Source: Mucilaginibacter sp. KACC 22773
GTDB lineage: Bacteria > Bacteroidota > Bacteroidia > Sphingobacteriales > Sphingobacteriaceae
DNA: 64,000 nucleotides
Direction: 5' to 3'
Assembly (NCBI RefSeq): GCF_028736215.1
Contig: NZ_CP117883.1
Span: 124,001 to 188,000 of the forward strand
Shown: piece by piece, positions 16,233-24,879 of the stretch
Numbering within the stretch: position 1 is the stretch's first letter
How the letters are laid out: each line of letters opens with the position of its first letter
Notes under the pieces: model-generated
The model's input: only the letters and a program-made list of their open reading frames with translations
The model's database searches: none
Told to the model about the DNA's origin: nothing
Translations under genes and position numbers: made by a program

Positions 16233-17410
16233 CAGTTTACTTCCAGTTCGTCGCGCGAGGGTAATTTGGGGAATGGGTTAGTTGGGCCGGTTTGGTACCA
16301 AAATACGGTAGATGCAATATCATCCTGCAAAGGCATATACCGCCCATCGTGTCGCCAGCCCAGTGCCTGGATGGTTACTTTCAGGCTTTTTTCAAACCTG
16401 ATGGGGTCAACAATGTGCCAGCGGTACAGGCCAAAGCGCTGGGCCACGGTATAATGGCCATCGCCGCCAATTACCTGGGCAAGGCCGCTGTACGGCGTGT
16501 TAAATTCGGTGTATTCGGTTTCGTTCTTCTCTTTGCCGTTGGCATCCTTATGGCGGGTATCAAAGTCATATGACCCGCAGAAATAATCCTCGGTACCGGT
16601 GCCGTTTATGGTAGGGAATTTGGTATCGCCATCCATAAAAAACTTAATCTCCCCCTCGCCCCACCAGCCATTTTTGTGACTGCCATAAGCTAAATAAGTG
16701 CCCACATACTGTCCCTTGCCTACAATACTATCTACCAAAACATAATCTTTTTTATACGGCAGGGGATTGGTACGGCGAAACTGCGCATGAAAGTAACCCG
16801 CATCATCCGGGATATCCGTTAGCGTATAATCAACCTGGTAATAGAGCACCATATCGTTATCATCAATGTTTTCCATGGTGATACGGCATTTTTTACGGAA
16901 CGGCATTGGCCAGTAGCAGTTAAAGGCGCTGCCCGGGTTTACTGCTACCGCTAAACTGGCCAGCGGCGAATATTTGCCCCAGCCCATGCAAAAAAAGTCG
17001 CCAACGGGAACTTCAACAGCGGGGGTAGTTTCATCGTCCCAATAAAAACGAAGTATACTATAGCGCCAGTTACCTGTAGGTGTCATCCAGATGTGCTGAA
17101 TGGCACCGCTTTCGTTAATTTCGGCAATGGTAAAGGTGGTGTGCTTTTTAATAACGACACTTGGGCTCACCTTCCAGGTTTGGCCCAAATCGCGCGATGC
17201 GTTACCCCCCGTACCGGCAGTGGCCATGCCGCCCTTACCCTTTTCTCCATTAAAATTTTCGGGACTTATCGACCGGGTTTTGGCATCGCTGGTACGGTAC
17301 AGGTTACCCAGGCCGACATCCAAACCATTAAACTTTTTTTGGGCAAACGCGGCCGGTATTGCCAGTAAAACAAACATCCAGCTCAGCAATAATAAAACAT
17401 AATTTTTCAT
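16232..17410 (-). CDS. GH172 (DUF2961) glycoside hydrolase, exported
   Basis: A 392-residue protein with a signal peptide (to about residue 23, IPAAFAQ). The DUF2961/GH172 fold is marked by SGAIQHIWMTP, EVPVGDFFCMGWG, NCYWPMPFRKKCRITMEN, then GWWGEGEIKFFMDGD and GTGTEDYF. Glutamates 252/254 and 274 in the last two motifs are candidates for the catalytic pair. Known GH172 enzymes act on D-arabinofuranosides or on difructose dianhydride I. It opens a five-gene unit with FAH, DUF6786, FucP-like and SDR genes, which suggests release of D-arabinose or an L-fucose-like sugar in the periplasm. Confidence 0.85.
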   Translation of the reverse strand: MKNYVLLLLSWMFVLLAIPAAFAQKKFNGLDVGLGNLYRTSDAKTRSISPENFNGEKGKGGMATAGTGGNASRDLGQTWKVSPSVVIKKHTTFTIAEINESGAIQHIWMTPTGNWRYSILRFYWDDETTPAVEVPVGDFFCMGWGKYSPLASLAVAVNPGSAFNCYWPMPFRKKCRITMENIDDNDMVLYYQVDYTLTDIPDDAGYFHAQFRRTNPLPYKKDYVLVDSIVGKGQYVGTYLAYGSHKNGWWGEGEIKFFMDGDTKFPTINGTGTEDYFCGSYDFDTRHKDANGKEKNETEYTEFNTPYSGLAQVIGGDGHYTVAQRFGLYRWHIVDPIRFEKSLKVTIQALGWRHDGRYMPLQDDIASTVFWYQTGPTNPFPKLPSRDELEVN

Positions 17411-17604
17411 CTTAAAAACATAGGTTATCTGTTAGTAAAAAATCAATAATGCATCAATTGGTAAAATGCAATACCTTATTTATTTGCTGTAACGCTTGCT
17501 TTATGCACAATGAGCCCAAAGCCGGTCACAATCATAAAGATAATTTTTTTTATTACAACCCGCTTTATTAGCATAAACTTCAAGGATATTAGCATGGGGA
17601 AGCC

Positions 17605-17704
17605 GAAGCCCTGCTCTAAATCTCTCCCTGAAGGGGGAGACTTTTAATTGGCATGTCATTCTTTTAAAGTCTTCCCCTTTAGGGGAGGATTTAGGTGGGG
17701 CTTC
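17605..17704. repeat. Large imperfect inverted repeat between divergent genes
   Basis: The left arm (AAGCCC..TAAATCTCTCCCTGAAGGGGGAGACTTT) is an imperfect inverted copy of the right arm (AAAGTCTTCCCCTTTAGGGGAGGATTTAGG..GGGCTT). Such CCTCCCC/GGGGAGG repeats are common between genes in this phylum. It fills most of the 301-bp gap 17411-17711 between the GH172 operon and the Crp-family gene. Confidence 0.7.
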
Positions 17705-17717
17705 ATTACCTTTGTAT

Positions 17718-18290
17718 ATGTCATTTACCCTCATACTAAACAACATTGCCAAACACATTCATTTAACCGCCGATGAACAGAGTATTTTTACCGGTATGCT
17801 GCGGCCGCAAACCATAAAGCGCAAACAATTTTGGTTGAGCGATGGCGATATATGCAAACACTCGGCCTTTGTTACTTCGGGCTGCCTGCGCGGGTTTACG
17901 GTTGATAAAAATGGCATTGAACATGTGCTAAGCTTTGCCCCGGTAGATTGGTGGATGGCCGATATGTACAGCCTGATAAGCCAGAAACCCGGCATGCTGA
18001 ACGTAGAGGCGCTGGAAGATACCGAGGTGTTATTGCTGAGTAAAACTAACCAGGAGGCATTATATAAACAGATACCCAAGTTTGAGCACTTTTTCCGGGT
18101 ATTGGTAGAGAATTCGCTGGTTGCAAGTCAGCAACGCCTTATTGACGGCCTCAGCCTTACGGCCGAAGACCGCTACAACAACTTTTGCAAACGCTACCCC
18201 ACGCTGATCTACACCCTGCCCCAAAAGCAAATAGCATCATACATTGGCGTTACGCCAGAGTTTTTTAGCAGGATGAGGAGCAGAAGGTAG
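17718..18290 (+). CDS. Crp/Fnr-family transcriptional regulator
   Basis: About 190 residues. A cyclic-nucleotide-binding-like beta-roll (about 20-120, with VTSGCLRGFTVDKNGIEHVLSFAPVDWWMADMYS) is followed by a helix and a short winged-helix region (LPQKQIASYIGVTPEFFSRMRSRR) in which QIASYIGVTPEFFSRMR is the recognition helix-turn-helix. This short subfamily is frequent in Bacteroidota and its ligand is unknown. The ATG at 17718 is preferred; TACCTTTG at 17707-17714 right before it looks like a -7 element. It is divergent from the GH172 operon and could regulate it, but nothing shows this. Confidence 0.85.
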   Translation: MSFTLILNNIAKHIHLTADEQSIFTGMLRPQTIKRKQFWLSDGDICKHSAFVTSGCLRGFTVDKNGIEHVLSFAPVDWWMADMYSLISQKPGMLNVEALEDTEVLLLSKTNQEALYKQIPKFEHFFRVLVENSLVASQQRLIDGLSLTAEDRYNNFCKRYPTLIYTLPQKQIASYIGVTPEFFSRMRSRR

Positions 18291-18294
18291 TTGC

Positions 18295-18391
18295 CGGTTG
18301 CGAGGTTCGGGGTACTGGTGGCAAGGCGGATACAGTTTCAACCGTTTTTTCTCAGGCTCTGCCACCCGCACCTCGAACCACGCAACCCGAA
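18295..18391. repeat. Inverted GGTTGCG-GGTTCG repeat, first copy
   Basis: GGTTGCGAGGTTCGGG near 18296 is inverted as CCTCGAACCACGCAACCC near 18371-18388. The same words recur at 19201-19320. It is a dispersed hairpin repeat between the Crp-family and pirin genes. Confidence 0.55.
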
Positions 18392-18471
18392 CCTGAAAAA
18401 CTTAATCTACATCAACTCCCCCTTGCCAAATCCGCTGTACCTTTATATCGACAAACAGAGGAAACAACATC

Positions 18472-19188
18472 ATGGCACAAACCATTTTACATAAAGCCGA
18501 AACACGTGGGCGCGCCAACCACGGCTGGCTGAACAGCTACCATTCTTTCAGCTTTGGCAGTTATTACAATCCCGAAAGAATGAACTTTGGCGCACTGCGC
18601 GTTTTAAACGACGATACTGTGGACGCCGGGATGGGCTTTGGCAAACATCCGCATGATAACATGGAGATCATTAGCATACCATTGGAAGGCAACCTGGAGC
18701 ATGAAGACAGCATGAATAATGTGGCCGTTATTAAAAATGGCGACATCCAGGCTATGAGCGCCGGTACCGGAATTTACCATAGCGAGTATAACCAGGATCC
18801 AAACAAACGGGTAAAATTCCTGCAAATCTGGATTTATCCCAACCAACGCAACGTTGAGCCCCGGTACGACCAGCTTACTCTGAACCTTGATGACCGTCAT
18901 AATAAACTACAACAAGTACTATCGCCCAATCCGGAAGATGCCGGTGTATGGATTCACCAGGACGCATGGTTTAACCTGGGTAAATTTGATGCAGGCGTAA
19001 GTACCGAGTATACTATCCACAAACCCGGCAACGGCGTATACGCATTTGTATTAAGCGGCGAAGTGCAGATTGATGGGCAAGCGGTTGGTACCCGTGATGC
19101 ATTGGGTATTTGGGATGCCGAAGGTTTTACTATCACCGCAAGTACCAACGCGGAATTTTTACTGATGGAAGTGCCGATGAGCTTTTGA
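18472..19188 (+). CDS. Pirin-family bicupin protein
   Basis: A 238-residue protein of two cupin domains, close to E. coli YhaK. The metal site is in the first cupin: GFGKHPHDNMEIISIP (His, His) and MSAGTGIYHSEYN (His, Glu). The second cupin (about 130-235, ending NAEFLLMEVPMSF) lacks such ligands. Relatives have quercetin dioxygenase activity or act as redox sensors; the role here is unknown. Likely monocistronic. Confidence 0.88.
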   Translation: MAQTILHKAETRGRANHGWLNSYHSFSFGSYYNPERMNFGALRVLNDDTVDAGMGFGKHPHDNMEIISIPLEGNLEHEDSMNNVAVIKNGDIQAMSAGTGIYHSEYNQDPNKRVKFLQIWIYPNQRNVEPRYDQLTLNLDDRHNKLQQVLSPNPEDAGVWIHQDAWFNLGKFDAGVSTEYTIHKPGNGVYAFVLSGEVQIDGQAVGTRDALGIWDAEGFTITASTNAEFLLMEVPMSF

Positions 19189-19200
19189 TGTTCTGAGGAT

Positions 19201-19320
19201 CGGGTTGCGAGGGACGTGGTTCGGGTGAAAAATAAATTTTAATCTGAGCTTGCATCCCAACACCCGGACGACGAAACATGAACCAAGATAGACACACCCG
19301 AACCCCGCAACACGAACCCC
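19201..19320. repeat. Inverted GGTTGCG-GGTTCG repeat, second copy
   Basis: GGGTTGCGAGGGACGTGGTTCGGGTG (from 19202, interrupted here by description) pairs with CACCCGAACCCCGCAACAC near 19296-19314. Same family as 18295-18391. It occupies the whole gap between pirin and the receiver-like gene. Confidence 0.5.
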
Positions 19321-19323
19321 AAA

Positions 19324-19623
19324 ATGGAAACAATACAAATTTTAGTCATCGGCCGCCACCCCGAAATATTGGCAACCGTAGTGCGTCTGGTAAACAACAA
19401 CCCGGCCTGGAATGCCACCGGCTGCCAAACCGACGATGAGGCTATCCGGGCATTTGATGCAAAGGATTTTACGCTGGTGCTCCTTGGCGGCGGCATCCCG
19501 CCCGAATCTGAAACCCGGCTTAGCCAATACTTTCGTGATTGTAACCCCGATATCGGCATAGTACAGCACTACGGCGGCGGAAGCGGCTTACTTGCTGCAG
19601 AGATATACGAGGCGCTTAAATAG
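19324..19623 (+). CDS. Receiver-like small protein without the phospho-acceptor
   Basis: A 99-residue protein that looks like a stand-alone response-regulator receiver: first strand IQILVIGRHPEI, a TDDEAIRAF helix, and FTLVLLGGGIPPESE where receivers have LVLLD. The usual acidic pocket after strand 1 is RHPE and the phosphorylated aspartate position is Gly55, so phosphotransfer is unlikely. No output domain. It would be a pseudo-receiver or diverged regulator. Family call is by pattern only. Confidence 0.55.
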   Translation: METIQILVIGRHPEILATVVRLVNNNPAWNATGCQTDDEAIRAFDAKDFTLVLLGGGIPPESETRLSQYFRDCNPDIGIVQHYGGGSGLLAAEIYEALK

Positions 19624-19909
19624 TTCACTGGTTCATTAGTTCATTGGTCTTTTCCCGCGGTTAGTTTATTAGCCTGATCTGGCGGAGGCCCGATTTGTTG
19701 TGTCGTAGATTGGTCCGCCGGTCCGTTGGTAATTAGTTTGCTTCTGTGGCGCCTTTAGTTTATATATTTGTTCCCCGGTTCTAAATTAATTTGTTGGCCG
19801 CCCTCTTTATCGTGCTGTTTGCAAACAAAGTAAGTAGCGCGAATATCGAAGCGATGAGTATCAAACTATTCACCAATAAACTAATGAACAAGAGAACCAA
19901 TGAACTAAA
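19621..19909. repeat. Spacer with TTCATTGGTTCATTAG-type inverted repeats
   Basis: TAGTTCACTGGTTCATTAG at its start is answered in inverted form by AACTAATGAAC..ACCAATGAACTA just before topB. The same words occur at 63884-63925. A dispersed repeat, non-coding. Confidence 0.5.
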
Positions 19910-21745
19910 ATGAAAGTTATTATAGCCGAAAAGCCATCCGTTGCCCGCGAAATTGCCAAAGTATTTGGTGCTACCACCAAAAAAGACGGCTATATGGAGG
20001 GGAAGGGCTATACTTTTACCTGGGCATTTGGTCATTTGCTACAACTGGCAGCCCCGCAAGAATACGGCTATTACGGCTGGAGCGTTCAAAACCTGCCTAT
20101 GCTGCCGCCCAAATTCAAACTCTCTATCCGTAAGGTAAAATCAAAGGATGGGATGATTGATGATCCATCGGTGAAAAAACAGCTGGATATTATCAAAAGC
20201 CTGTTTGACGAAGCTACCGAAATTATTGTAGCAACGGATGCGGGGCGCGAGGGCGAACTCATATTTCGCTATATTTATTATTATCTTAAATGCAAAAAGC
20301 CTTTTAAAAGGCTCTGGATCTCATCACAAACGGATGAGGCTATTAAAGAAGGTTTCCGCAACCTGAAACCGGGCAGCGATTATGATACGCTGTTCAATTC
20401 TGCACATTGCCGCTCGCAGTCGGATTGGTTGGTGGGCATGAATGCCACGCAGGCCTTAAGCCTGTCGTCGGGCAATAGAGGCGTACTGTCGTTAGGTAGG
20501 GTGCAAACGCCTACACTGGCCATGATCTGTTCGCGCTACCTGGATAATAAGAATTTTGTGCCCCAGCTGTATTACCAGGTAAGCATCCAGCCCGATAAGG
20601 ACGGGCAGACATTTAAAGCCATCTCGGTAAGCAACTTTAAAACTAAAGAAGAAGCGCAGGTTATTTTTGATAAGGTACAGGATGTGGCATCGGGCTTTCC
20701 GCAGGGTGCCCATATTATTAATGTAGAGGCCAAACCCCGAAAAGAACCACCACCCTTACTGCACGACCTGAGCAGCCTGCAGCAGGAAGCCAACAAGCGC
20801 AAAGGCTTCACGGCCGATCAAACCCTTAACATCCTCCAAAACCTGTACGAGGGTAAGCTGGTAACCTATCCGCGTACAGGCAGTCGTTATATTGGTGATG
20901 ATGTATTTGCCGGCGTACCTGATTTGATTGAAAAGTTAAAGGAACACCCCGACTTTGGCAAACAGGCTACATTGTTATCGGGCGCCAAGCTGAGCAAGCG
21001 CAGCGTAAACGCCAAAAAGGTAACCGATCACCATGCCATACTAACCACGGGCGAGCCTCCTTACCAGCTAACGCCCGATAAACAGGCTGTTTACGATATG
21101 GTTGCCGGCCGCATGCTGGAAGCATTTCACCAGGATTGTATCAAAGAGATTACCAAGATTACCATCGAATCGGGCTCGTTGTTTATGGCCAGCGGTACGG
21201 TTATACAAACACCCGGCTGGCGCGCCGTATTTAACGATACCGACGAGGAAAAAAAGGACGAGGAAAATCCAACCCTGCCCAAAGTACAACAGGGCGAAAT
21301 GCTGCCTATTACAGATAAGGCTTTGTTAGAGAAACAAACCAAGCCCAAGCCTCTTTATAACGAAGCCAGCCTGCTTAAAGCTTTAGAAACGGCCGGAAAA
21401 GAAATTGACGACGAGGAATTGCGTTATGCCATGAAGGATAGTGGGTTGGGCACCCCGGCTACCCGTGCATCCATTATCGAAACATTGCTGAAACGTAATT
21501 ACATCCTGCGTGAAAAAAAGAACCTGGTGCCTACCCCAACCGGGCTGGCAGTATACCAGGTGGTAAAAAACCAGCAAATAGCCCAGGCCGAACTGACAGG
21601 TAACTGGGAAAAACGCCTGGAAGAGATCCGTACCGGTGCATCCGTTGCCGATTTTCAGGAAGAAATCAAGACCTATACCCGCGCGATTACCCAGGAGTTG
21701 CTGCGCGAAGGCAAAGCATTGAAGATTGATCCGGTTGTGGTGTAA
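19910..21745 (+). CDS. topB: DNA topoisomerase III (type IA)
   Basis: A 611-residue type IA topoisomerase that relaxes and decatenates DNA. The N-terminal Toprim domain has IIAEKPSVAREIA with Glu7 and ATDAGREGELI with D110, E114 and E116. The decatenation/CAP region includes LSLGRVQTPTL, and the active-site tyrosine is Tyr320 in LVTYPRTGSRYI. The C-terminus ends without zinc ribbons, so this is the short form. It could belong to the core set or to a mobile region; neighbours give no sign of mobility. Confidence 0.93.
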   Translation: MKVIIAEKPSVAREIAKVFGATTKKDGYMEGKGYTFTWAFGHLLQLAAPQEYGYYGWSVQNLPMLPPKFKLSIRKVKSKDGMIDDPSVKKQLDIIKSLFDEATEIIVATDAGREGELIFRYIYYYLKCKKPFKRLWISSQTDEAIKEGFRNLKPGSDYDTLFNSAHCRSQSDWLVGMNATQALSLSSGNRGVLSLGRVQTPTLAMICSRYLDNKNFVPQLYYQVSIQPDKDGQTFKAISVSNFKTKEEAQVIFDKVQDVASGFPQGAHIINVEAKPRKEPPPLLHDLSSLQQEANKRKGFTADQTLNILQNLYEGKLVTYPRTGSRYIGDDVFAGVPDLIEKLKEHPDFGKQATLLSGAKLSKRSVNAKKVTDHHAILTTGEPPYQLTPDKQAVYDMVAGRMLEAFHQDCIKEITKITIESGSLFMASGTVIQTPGWRAVFNDTDEEKKDEENPTLPKVQQGEMLPITDKALLEKQTKPKPLYNEASLLKALETAGKEIDDEELRYAMKDSGLGTPATRASIIETLLKRNYILREKKNLVPTPTGLAVYQVVKNQQIAQAELTGNWEKRLEEIRTGASVADFQEEIKTYTRAITQELLREGKALKIDPVVV

Positions 21746-21784
21746 TAACCTTCGGCGCTGAATTTGCTTAATTGTAGCATTGGT

Positions 21785-22927
21785 TTAACTAATCACGTCT
21801 ATTAAATAAGCTAAAGCATCCTTTGAATGCAGCGCCGCTGTTGATTCCATGGTGGTGGCAGCAACCTGGGATGCCCGCACGCGCATTTGGTTTTCGTAAG
21901 CTGCAATTGCTGATGGCAGATCTGTAAAATTATCGCCGGTAAGGCATTGGCTTAGTACAAGCGCATCCAGCATGGCCATGTTTACGCCTTCGCCTGCATA
22001 AGGGGGCATCAGGTGGGCTGCATCGCCAAGTATAGTTAAGTTGGGCAGTGCATCCCAGGTTTGATCAAGCGGCATACAATATTGAGGGCGCAATACAAAG
22101 GCAGCATCGGCACTTTCAAACAGTTCCAGCCAAATGTTGTCCCAGCCTGTAAATTCACGTTTAAACCAGGCAATAACCTGCGCTTTGTTGGTAAAATCAA
22201 TCCCGCTTTCGCGGCCCCAATGTTCGGGCTTGTTACAGCCGGTATAAAACACCAGGCTGCCATCGCCTTTTGAGCTTACAATGATGGATTTTTCATTGCC
22301 CATGGCAAATATCTTGCCGCCATTTAAAAGCTTATGAATGCGCGGGCTGGCTATGGCCGAATTATAAACAGCCCCCTCTACCACCGTAACGCCCGAGTAA
22401 AAAGGCTTAATGGGCGTAATATAAGGGCGGATTTTGGAGTTGGCGCCATCCGCAGCAATTACCACATCGGCATAATTGGAATTGCCATTTTTAAAGTCAA
22501 TTTGCCAGCCAGCGCCCTGGGGATGTAGTGCCGAAAACTGGCTGTCCCATATCACCGTTTCGGGTTGTAATGATTCCAGCAGGATTTTTTGCAATGGGCC
22601 ACGATCAATTTCCGGACGGAAATGCGCGCCCTCTTTTTCTTCGTTATCTTCCAGTACGATATTTGCATTTTTATCTGCTACGCGCATCCTGCCGGCATCG
22701 GGACGGTAATTGGCCATAAAGGCATCTATAAGCCCGGCCTCGCGAATAGCCTTAAGTCCGGAATCGTCATGAAGGTCAAGCGTTGCACCTTTGAGGCGTG
22801 CATTGGCATGGGCATCACGTTCATAAACTTTTACGTTGGTGCCATTCATTTGCAGTAACCTTGCCAGTGTAAGCCCGCCCGGACCAGCACCTATAATGGC
22901 TATTTTTTTACTTTTAATGGTATTCAT
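21785..22927 (-). CDS. FAD-dependent monooxygenase, TetX-like
   Basis: A 380-residue class A flavin monooxygenase. FAD-binding motifs: GAGPGGLTLARLLQ (about 13-26) and GDAAHLMPPYAGEGVNMAMLDAL. Overall order and several stretches (YERDAHANARLKGATLDLHDDSGL, VIWDSQF, a C-terminal amphipathic helix region) parallel the tetracycline-inactivating TetX, but the similarity I can judge is moderate and the substrate is unknown. It follows a TetR-family gene by 7 bp on the same strand, so inducible expression by its own substrate is likely. Confidence 0.82.
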   Translation of the reverse strand: MNTIKSKKIAIIGAGPGGLTLARLLQMNGTNVKVYERDAHANARLKGATLDLHDDSGLKAIREAGLIDAFMANYRPDAGRMRVADKNANIVLEDNEEKEGAHFRPEIDRGPLQKILLESLQPETVIWDSQFSALHPQGAGWQIDFKNGNSNYADVVIAADGANSKIRPYITPIKPFYSGVTVVEGAVYNSAIASPRIHKLLNGGKIFAMGNEKSIIVSSKGDGSLVFYTGCNKPEHWGRESGIDFTNKAQVIAWFKREFTGWDNIWLELFESADAAFVLRPQYCMPLDQTWDALPNLTILGDAAHLMPPYAGEGVNMAMLDALVLSQCLTGDNFTDLPSAIAAYENQMRVRASQVAATTMESTAALHSKDALAYLIDVIS

Positions 22928-22934
22928 TGTTTTA

Positions 22935-23537
22935 TTATGGATTAATCATTATCCCTTTTATCAGCACATCGCAGCAATCTAAAAGGGTTTGTTGGGTAAT
23001 AATTTGAGTTGGACGCTCCTGGTAATCAAAGTATTCGGTAACCAAATCAAAAATGGCCGAAAACAGCAATGCCCGGAGCACATCATGCGGCAAGCTTTTA
23101 ATAATGCCCGCCGATACATTTAGCTGAAAAAATTGGCGAATAGGGGCAAAAAAATAACCTTCCTGTATATTTGCCTGCTGGTAAGCCCTGTTCAACAAAG
23201 GCGAGCTTTTGCCATGCCGGATAAGCGCGAAGGCATGCCTGTTGCCGGTAAGGTATTCAAACGCGTTTAGCCAAATCTTTTTTAACCCATCGGCAAAGGG
23301 CATTGCAGGGTCGAACCCGGCTAAAAGTGCTTTTTCGTAAGCGCCCAAAACTTCTTCAATAAAAAGCTTCACCAGCAGATCTTCTTTGTTTTCGTATTTG
23401 ATATAGATGGTGCGCGGCGAGATATTGGCTGCCTTAGCCAGCTTTTGCATGGTGAGGTTTTCCAGCCCTTCGTCGGCAATTATTTGCAAGGCTATGGTAC
23501 GGATGGCTTGCTCTTTATCTAAGTTTTTTGGACGCAT
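22935..23537 (-). CDS. TetR-family repressor
   Basis: A 200-residue regulator. The N-terminal helix-turn-helix (LTMQKLAKAANISPRTIYIKYENKEDLLVKLF, about 26-58) is typical. The C-terminal ligand-binding part resembles the TetR_C_11-like type with WLNAFEYL and ALIRHGKSSPLL. It is cotranscribed with the downstream TetX-like gene, and a perfect 22-bp inverted repeat 42 bp upstream (23579-23600) is its likely operator. Confidence 0.9.
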   Translation of the reverse strand: MRPKNLDKEQAIRTIALQIIADEGLENLTMQKLAKAANISPRTIYIKYENKEDLLVKLFIEEVLGAYEKALLAGFDPAMPFADGLKKIWLNAFEYLTGNRHAFALIRHGKSSPLLNRAYQQANIQEGYFFAPIRQFFQLNVSAGIIKSLPHDVLRALLFSAIFDLVTEYFDYQERPTQIITQQTLLDCCDVLIKGIMINP

Positions 23538-23578
23538 GTTGTGTTCAATTTCCTTTGAAATGAAATCTGATGCAATAA

Positions 23579-23600
23579 TAAGTAAATGTTTATTTACTTA
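23579..23600. promoter_or_regulatory. Probable TetR operator
   Basis: A perfect 9-bp inverted repeat, TAAGTAAAT and ATTTACTTA around GTTT, lies 42 bp before the tetR-like start codon. On the minus strand a CTTG (-33-like) and TATTATTG (-7-like, 23573-23580) flank it with a 20-base gap, so a bound dimer would cover the promoter. This fits autoregulation of the repressor-monooxygenase unit. Confidence 0.75.
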
Positions 23601-23693
23601 CAAGATATTTTCACTATCAGATTTAATCACGACATTCAGTTATAAAATGCGGGAGCGCTGAAGGCGAATGAAGTGTATCGCATGGCTGCCAGT

Positions 23694-23828
23694 CGACTCA
23701 CCCCGACGAGGCTACGCTCGTCTGCCTCTCTCCAACTGCGTCGCATAGAGGAGCAAAAAAGGGCTCACCCTCTTTGCGGCGTAAGCCGGAGAGAGGGTGA
23801 ACCAGCGGAGCTTTGGCCGGGTGAGTCG
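23694..23828. repeat. GACTCACCC palindromic repeat, copy C (uninterrupted)
   Basis: From CGACTCACCCCGACGAGG to CCGGGTGAGTCG, with inner CCTCTCTCC and GGAGAGAGG arms. It contains CAACTGCGTCGCATAGAGG, the intact form of the site that carries a MITE-like insertion in copy A. It fills the centre of the 380-bp gap 23538-23917. Confidence 0.8.
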
Positions 23829-23917
23829 TGGCCAGTGTTCAACCTGAATGTTCCTGTAGCGTCCAACACGTCATGGATAATTGTAAAATCTTCTCATTTT
23901 GAACCTCATTCTCCTTC

Positions 23918-24787
23918 CTATGCCATCGCTTCAATCATCTTCAAAACGTTTTTGAGGATGGGGCTTTGGTCGTCAGTCCGCCAGTGTACAAACAGGTTGC
24001 TTTCAAAGGGCAGTTCAATAAAACGGATGCCCTGGTAACCCTGGTTGGCGTACGAATAAGGCATTATGCTGATGCCGAATTGCCTGATGATGAGCGAAAT
24101 GATGGTTGAGCCAAAATCCGAAGTATAAGAAAATTCGGGCGATATGCCGTAGTGTTCAAATACCTGTTGGGTAAGCTGGCTATAGCTGCTGCTGCTGTTG
24201 GAACGGGGCATAATAAACTTTTGCGTTTGTAATGATTCGGCAGTAATGTCGGCCAGTTCCCTGAACGCATGATCCTGGGGCAATACCAAGGCAAGGTGAT
24301 CTGTTTGTACTTTCATCGTGCTGATATTATCCAGCCGGTTTATATCGCGGCTGAATTTCAGGTCGATCTTGTACTTGGTTAAAAATTCCTGCTCATCTTC
24401 ATAAGCCAGCTGTATCATTTCAATCTTCAGTTCGGGATAGCGGATGGAGATATCAAGTATCAGCTGCGGCAGGGTAGAAAAAGAAATCGAATCCGGATGC
24501 GCTATCCTGATGGAGCCGGTTTCGCCGAGTTCGATTTTTTTGGCAAACTGGTGGATAAAATTAAATTCATCTACAATATCGGCCCATTTGGCTTTCAGGA
24601 ATTCACCGGCGGGGGTTAGCTTAACATTGCGCTTGGTGCGTTCAAACAGCTGCACATCCAACTCATCCTCCAACGATTTGATTTGCCTGCTTAATGCCGA
24701 CTGGGTAATGTTTTGTTTGGCCGATGTGTTCCAAAAATGAAGCTCGTCTGCAAGGGCCAAAAAGTTTTTTATCTGCTGTAAATCCAT
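23918..24787 (-). CDS. LysR-family transcriptional regulator
   Basis: 289 residues from the ATG at 24787 (MDLQQIKNFLALADELHF), which begins exactly as LysR proteins do; the 18 residues further upstream in frame are not part of the family. The winged helix has NITQSALSRQIKSLEDELDVQLFERTKRNVKLTPAG. The effector-binding domain follows (IRIAHPDSISFSTLPQL..., ISIMPYSYANQGYQGIRFIEL). It is divergent from the MATE/GNAT unit and is its likely regulator. Confidence 0.9.
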   Translation of the reverse strand: MDLQQIKNFLALADELHFWNTSAKQNITQSALSRQIKSLEDELDVQLFERTKRNVKLTPAGEFLKAKWADIVDEFNFIHQFAKKIELGETGSIRIAHPDSISFSTLPQLILDISIRYPELKIEMIQLAYEDEQEFLTKYKIDLKFSRDINRLDNISTMKVQTDHLALVLPQDHAFRELADITAESLQTQKFIMPRSNSSSSYSQLTQQVFEHYGISPEFSYTSDFGSTIISLIIRQFGISIMPYSYANQGYQGIRFIELPFESNLFVHWRTDDQSPILKNVLKMIEAMA

Positions 24788-24830
24788 AATTGTTAATGCA
24801 TAAAAATCATTAATTAATCTAAAATAAGCA

Positions 24831-24861
24831 TTTTTTAGCATTTATAGATGGGCTACTTTTA
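24831..24861 (+). promoter_or_regulatory. Possible promoter of the MATE-GNAT unit
   Basis: TTTT (24831-24834), 19 bases, TACTTTTA (24854-24861): one mismatch in each element to TTTG/TAnnTTTG with the ideal spacing. It lies in the divergent region between the LysR and MATE genes. Confidence 0.45.
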
Positions 24862-24879
24862 CAGCAAATAAAAATCCGC

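Noticed and set aside
20492..20811. Minus-strand frames within topB
   Set aside because: They lie opposite the conserved topoisomerase coding sequence and are shadows.
21785..22927. Acquired tetracycline-resistance gene tetX
   Set aside because: Similarity is in family layout only and no mobile element or other resistance gene is adjacent. Kept as TetX-like monooxygenase.
24788..24841. 18-residue extension of the LysR protein
   Set aside because: The extension lies before the canonical MDLQQIKNF start of the family and would occupy the divergent promoter region.
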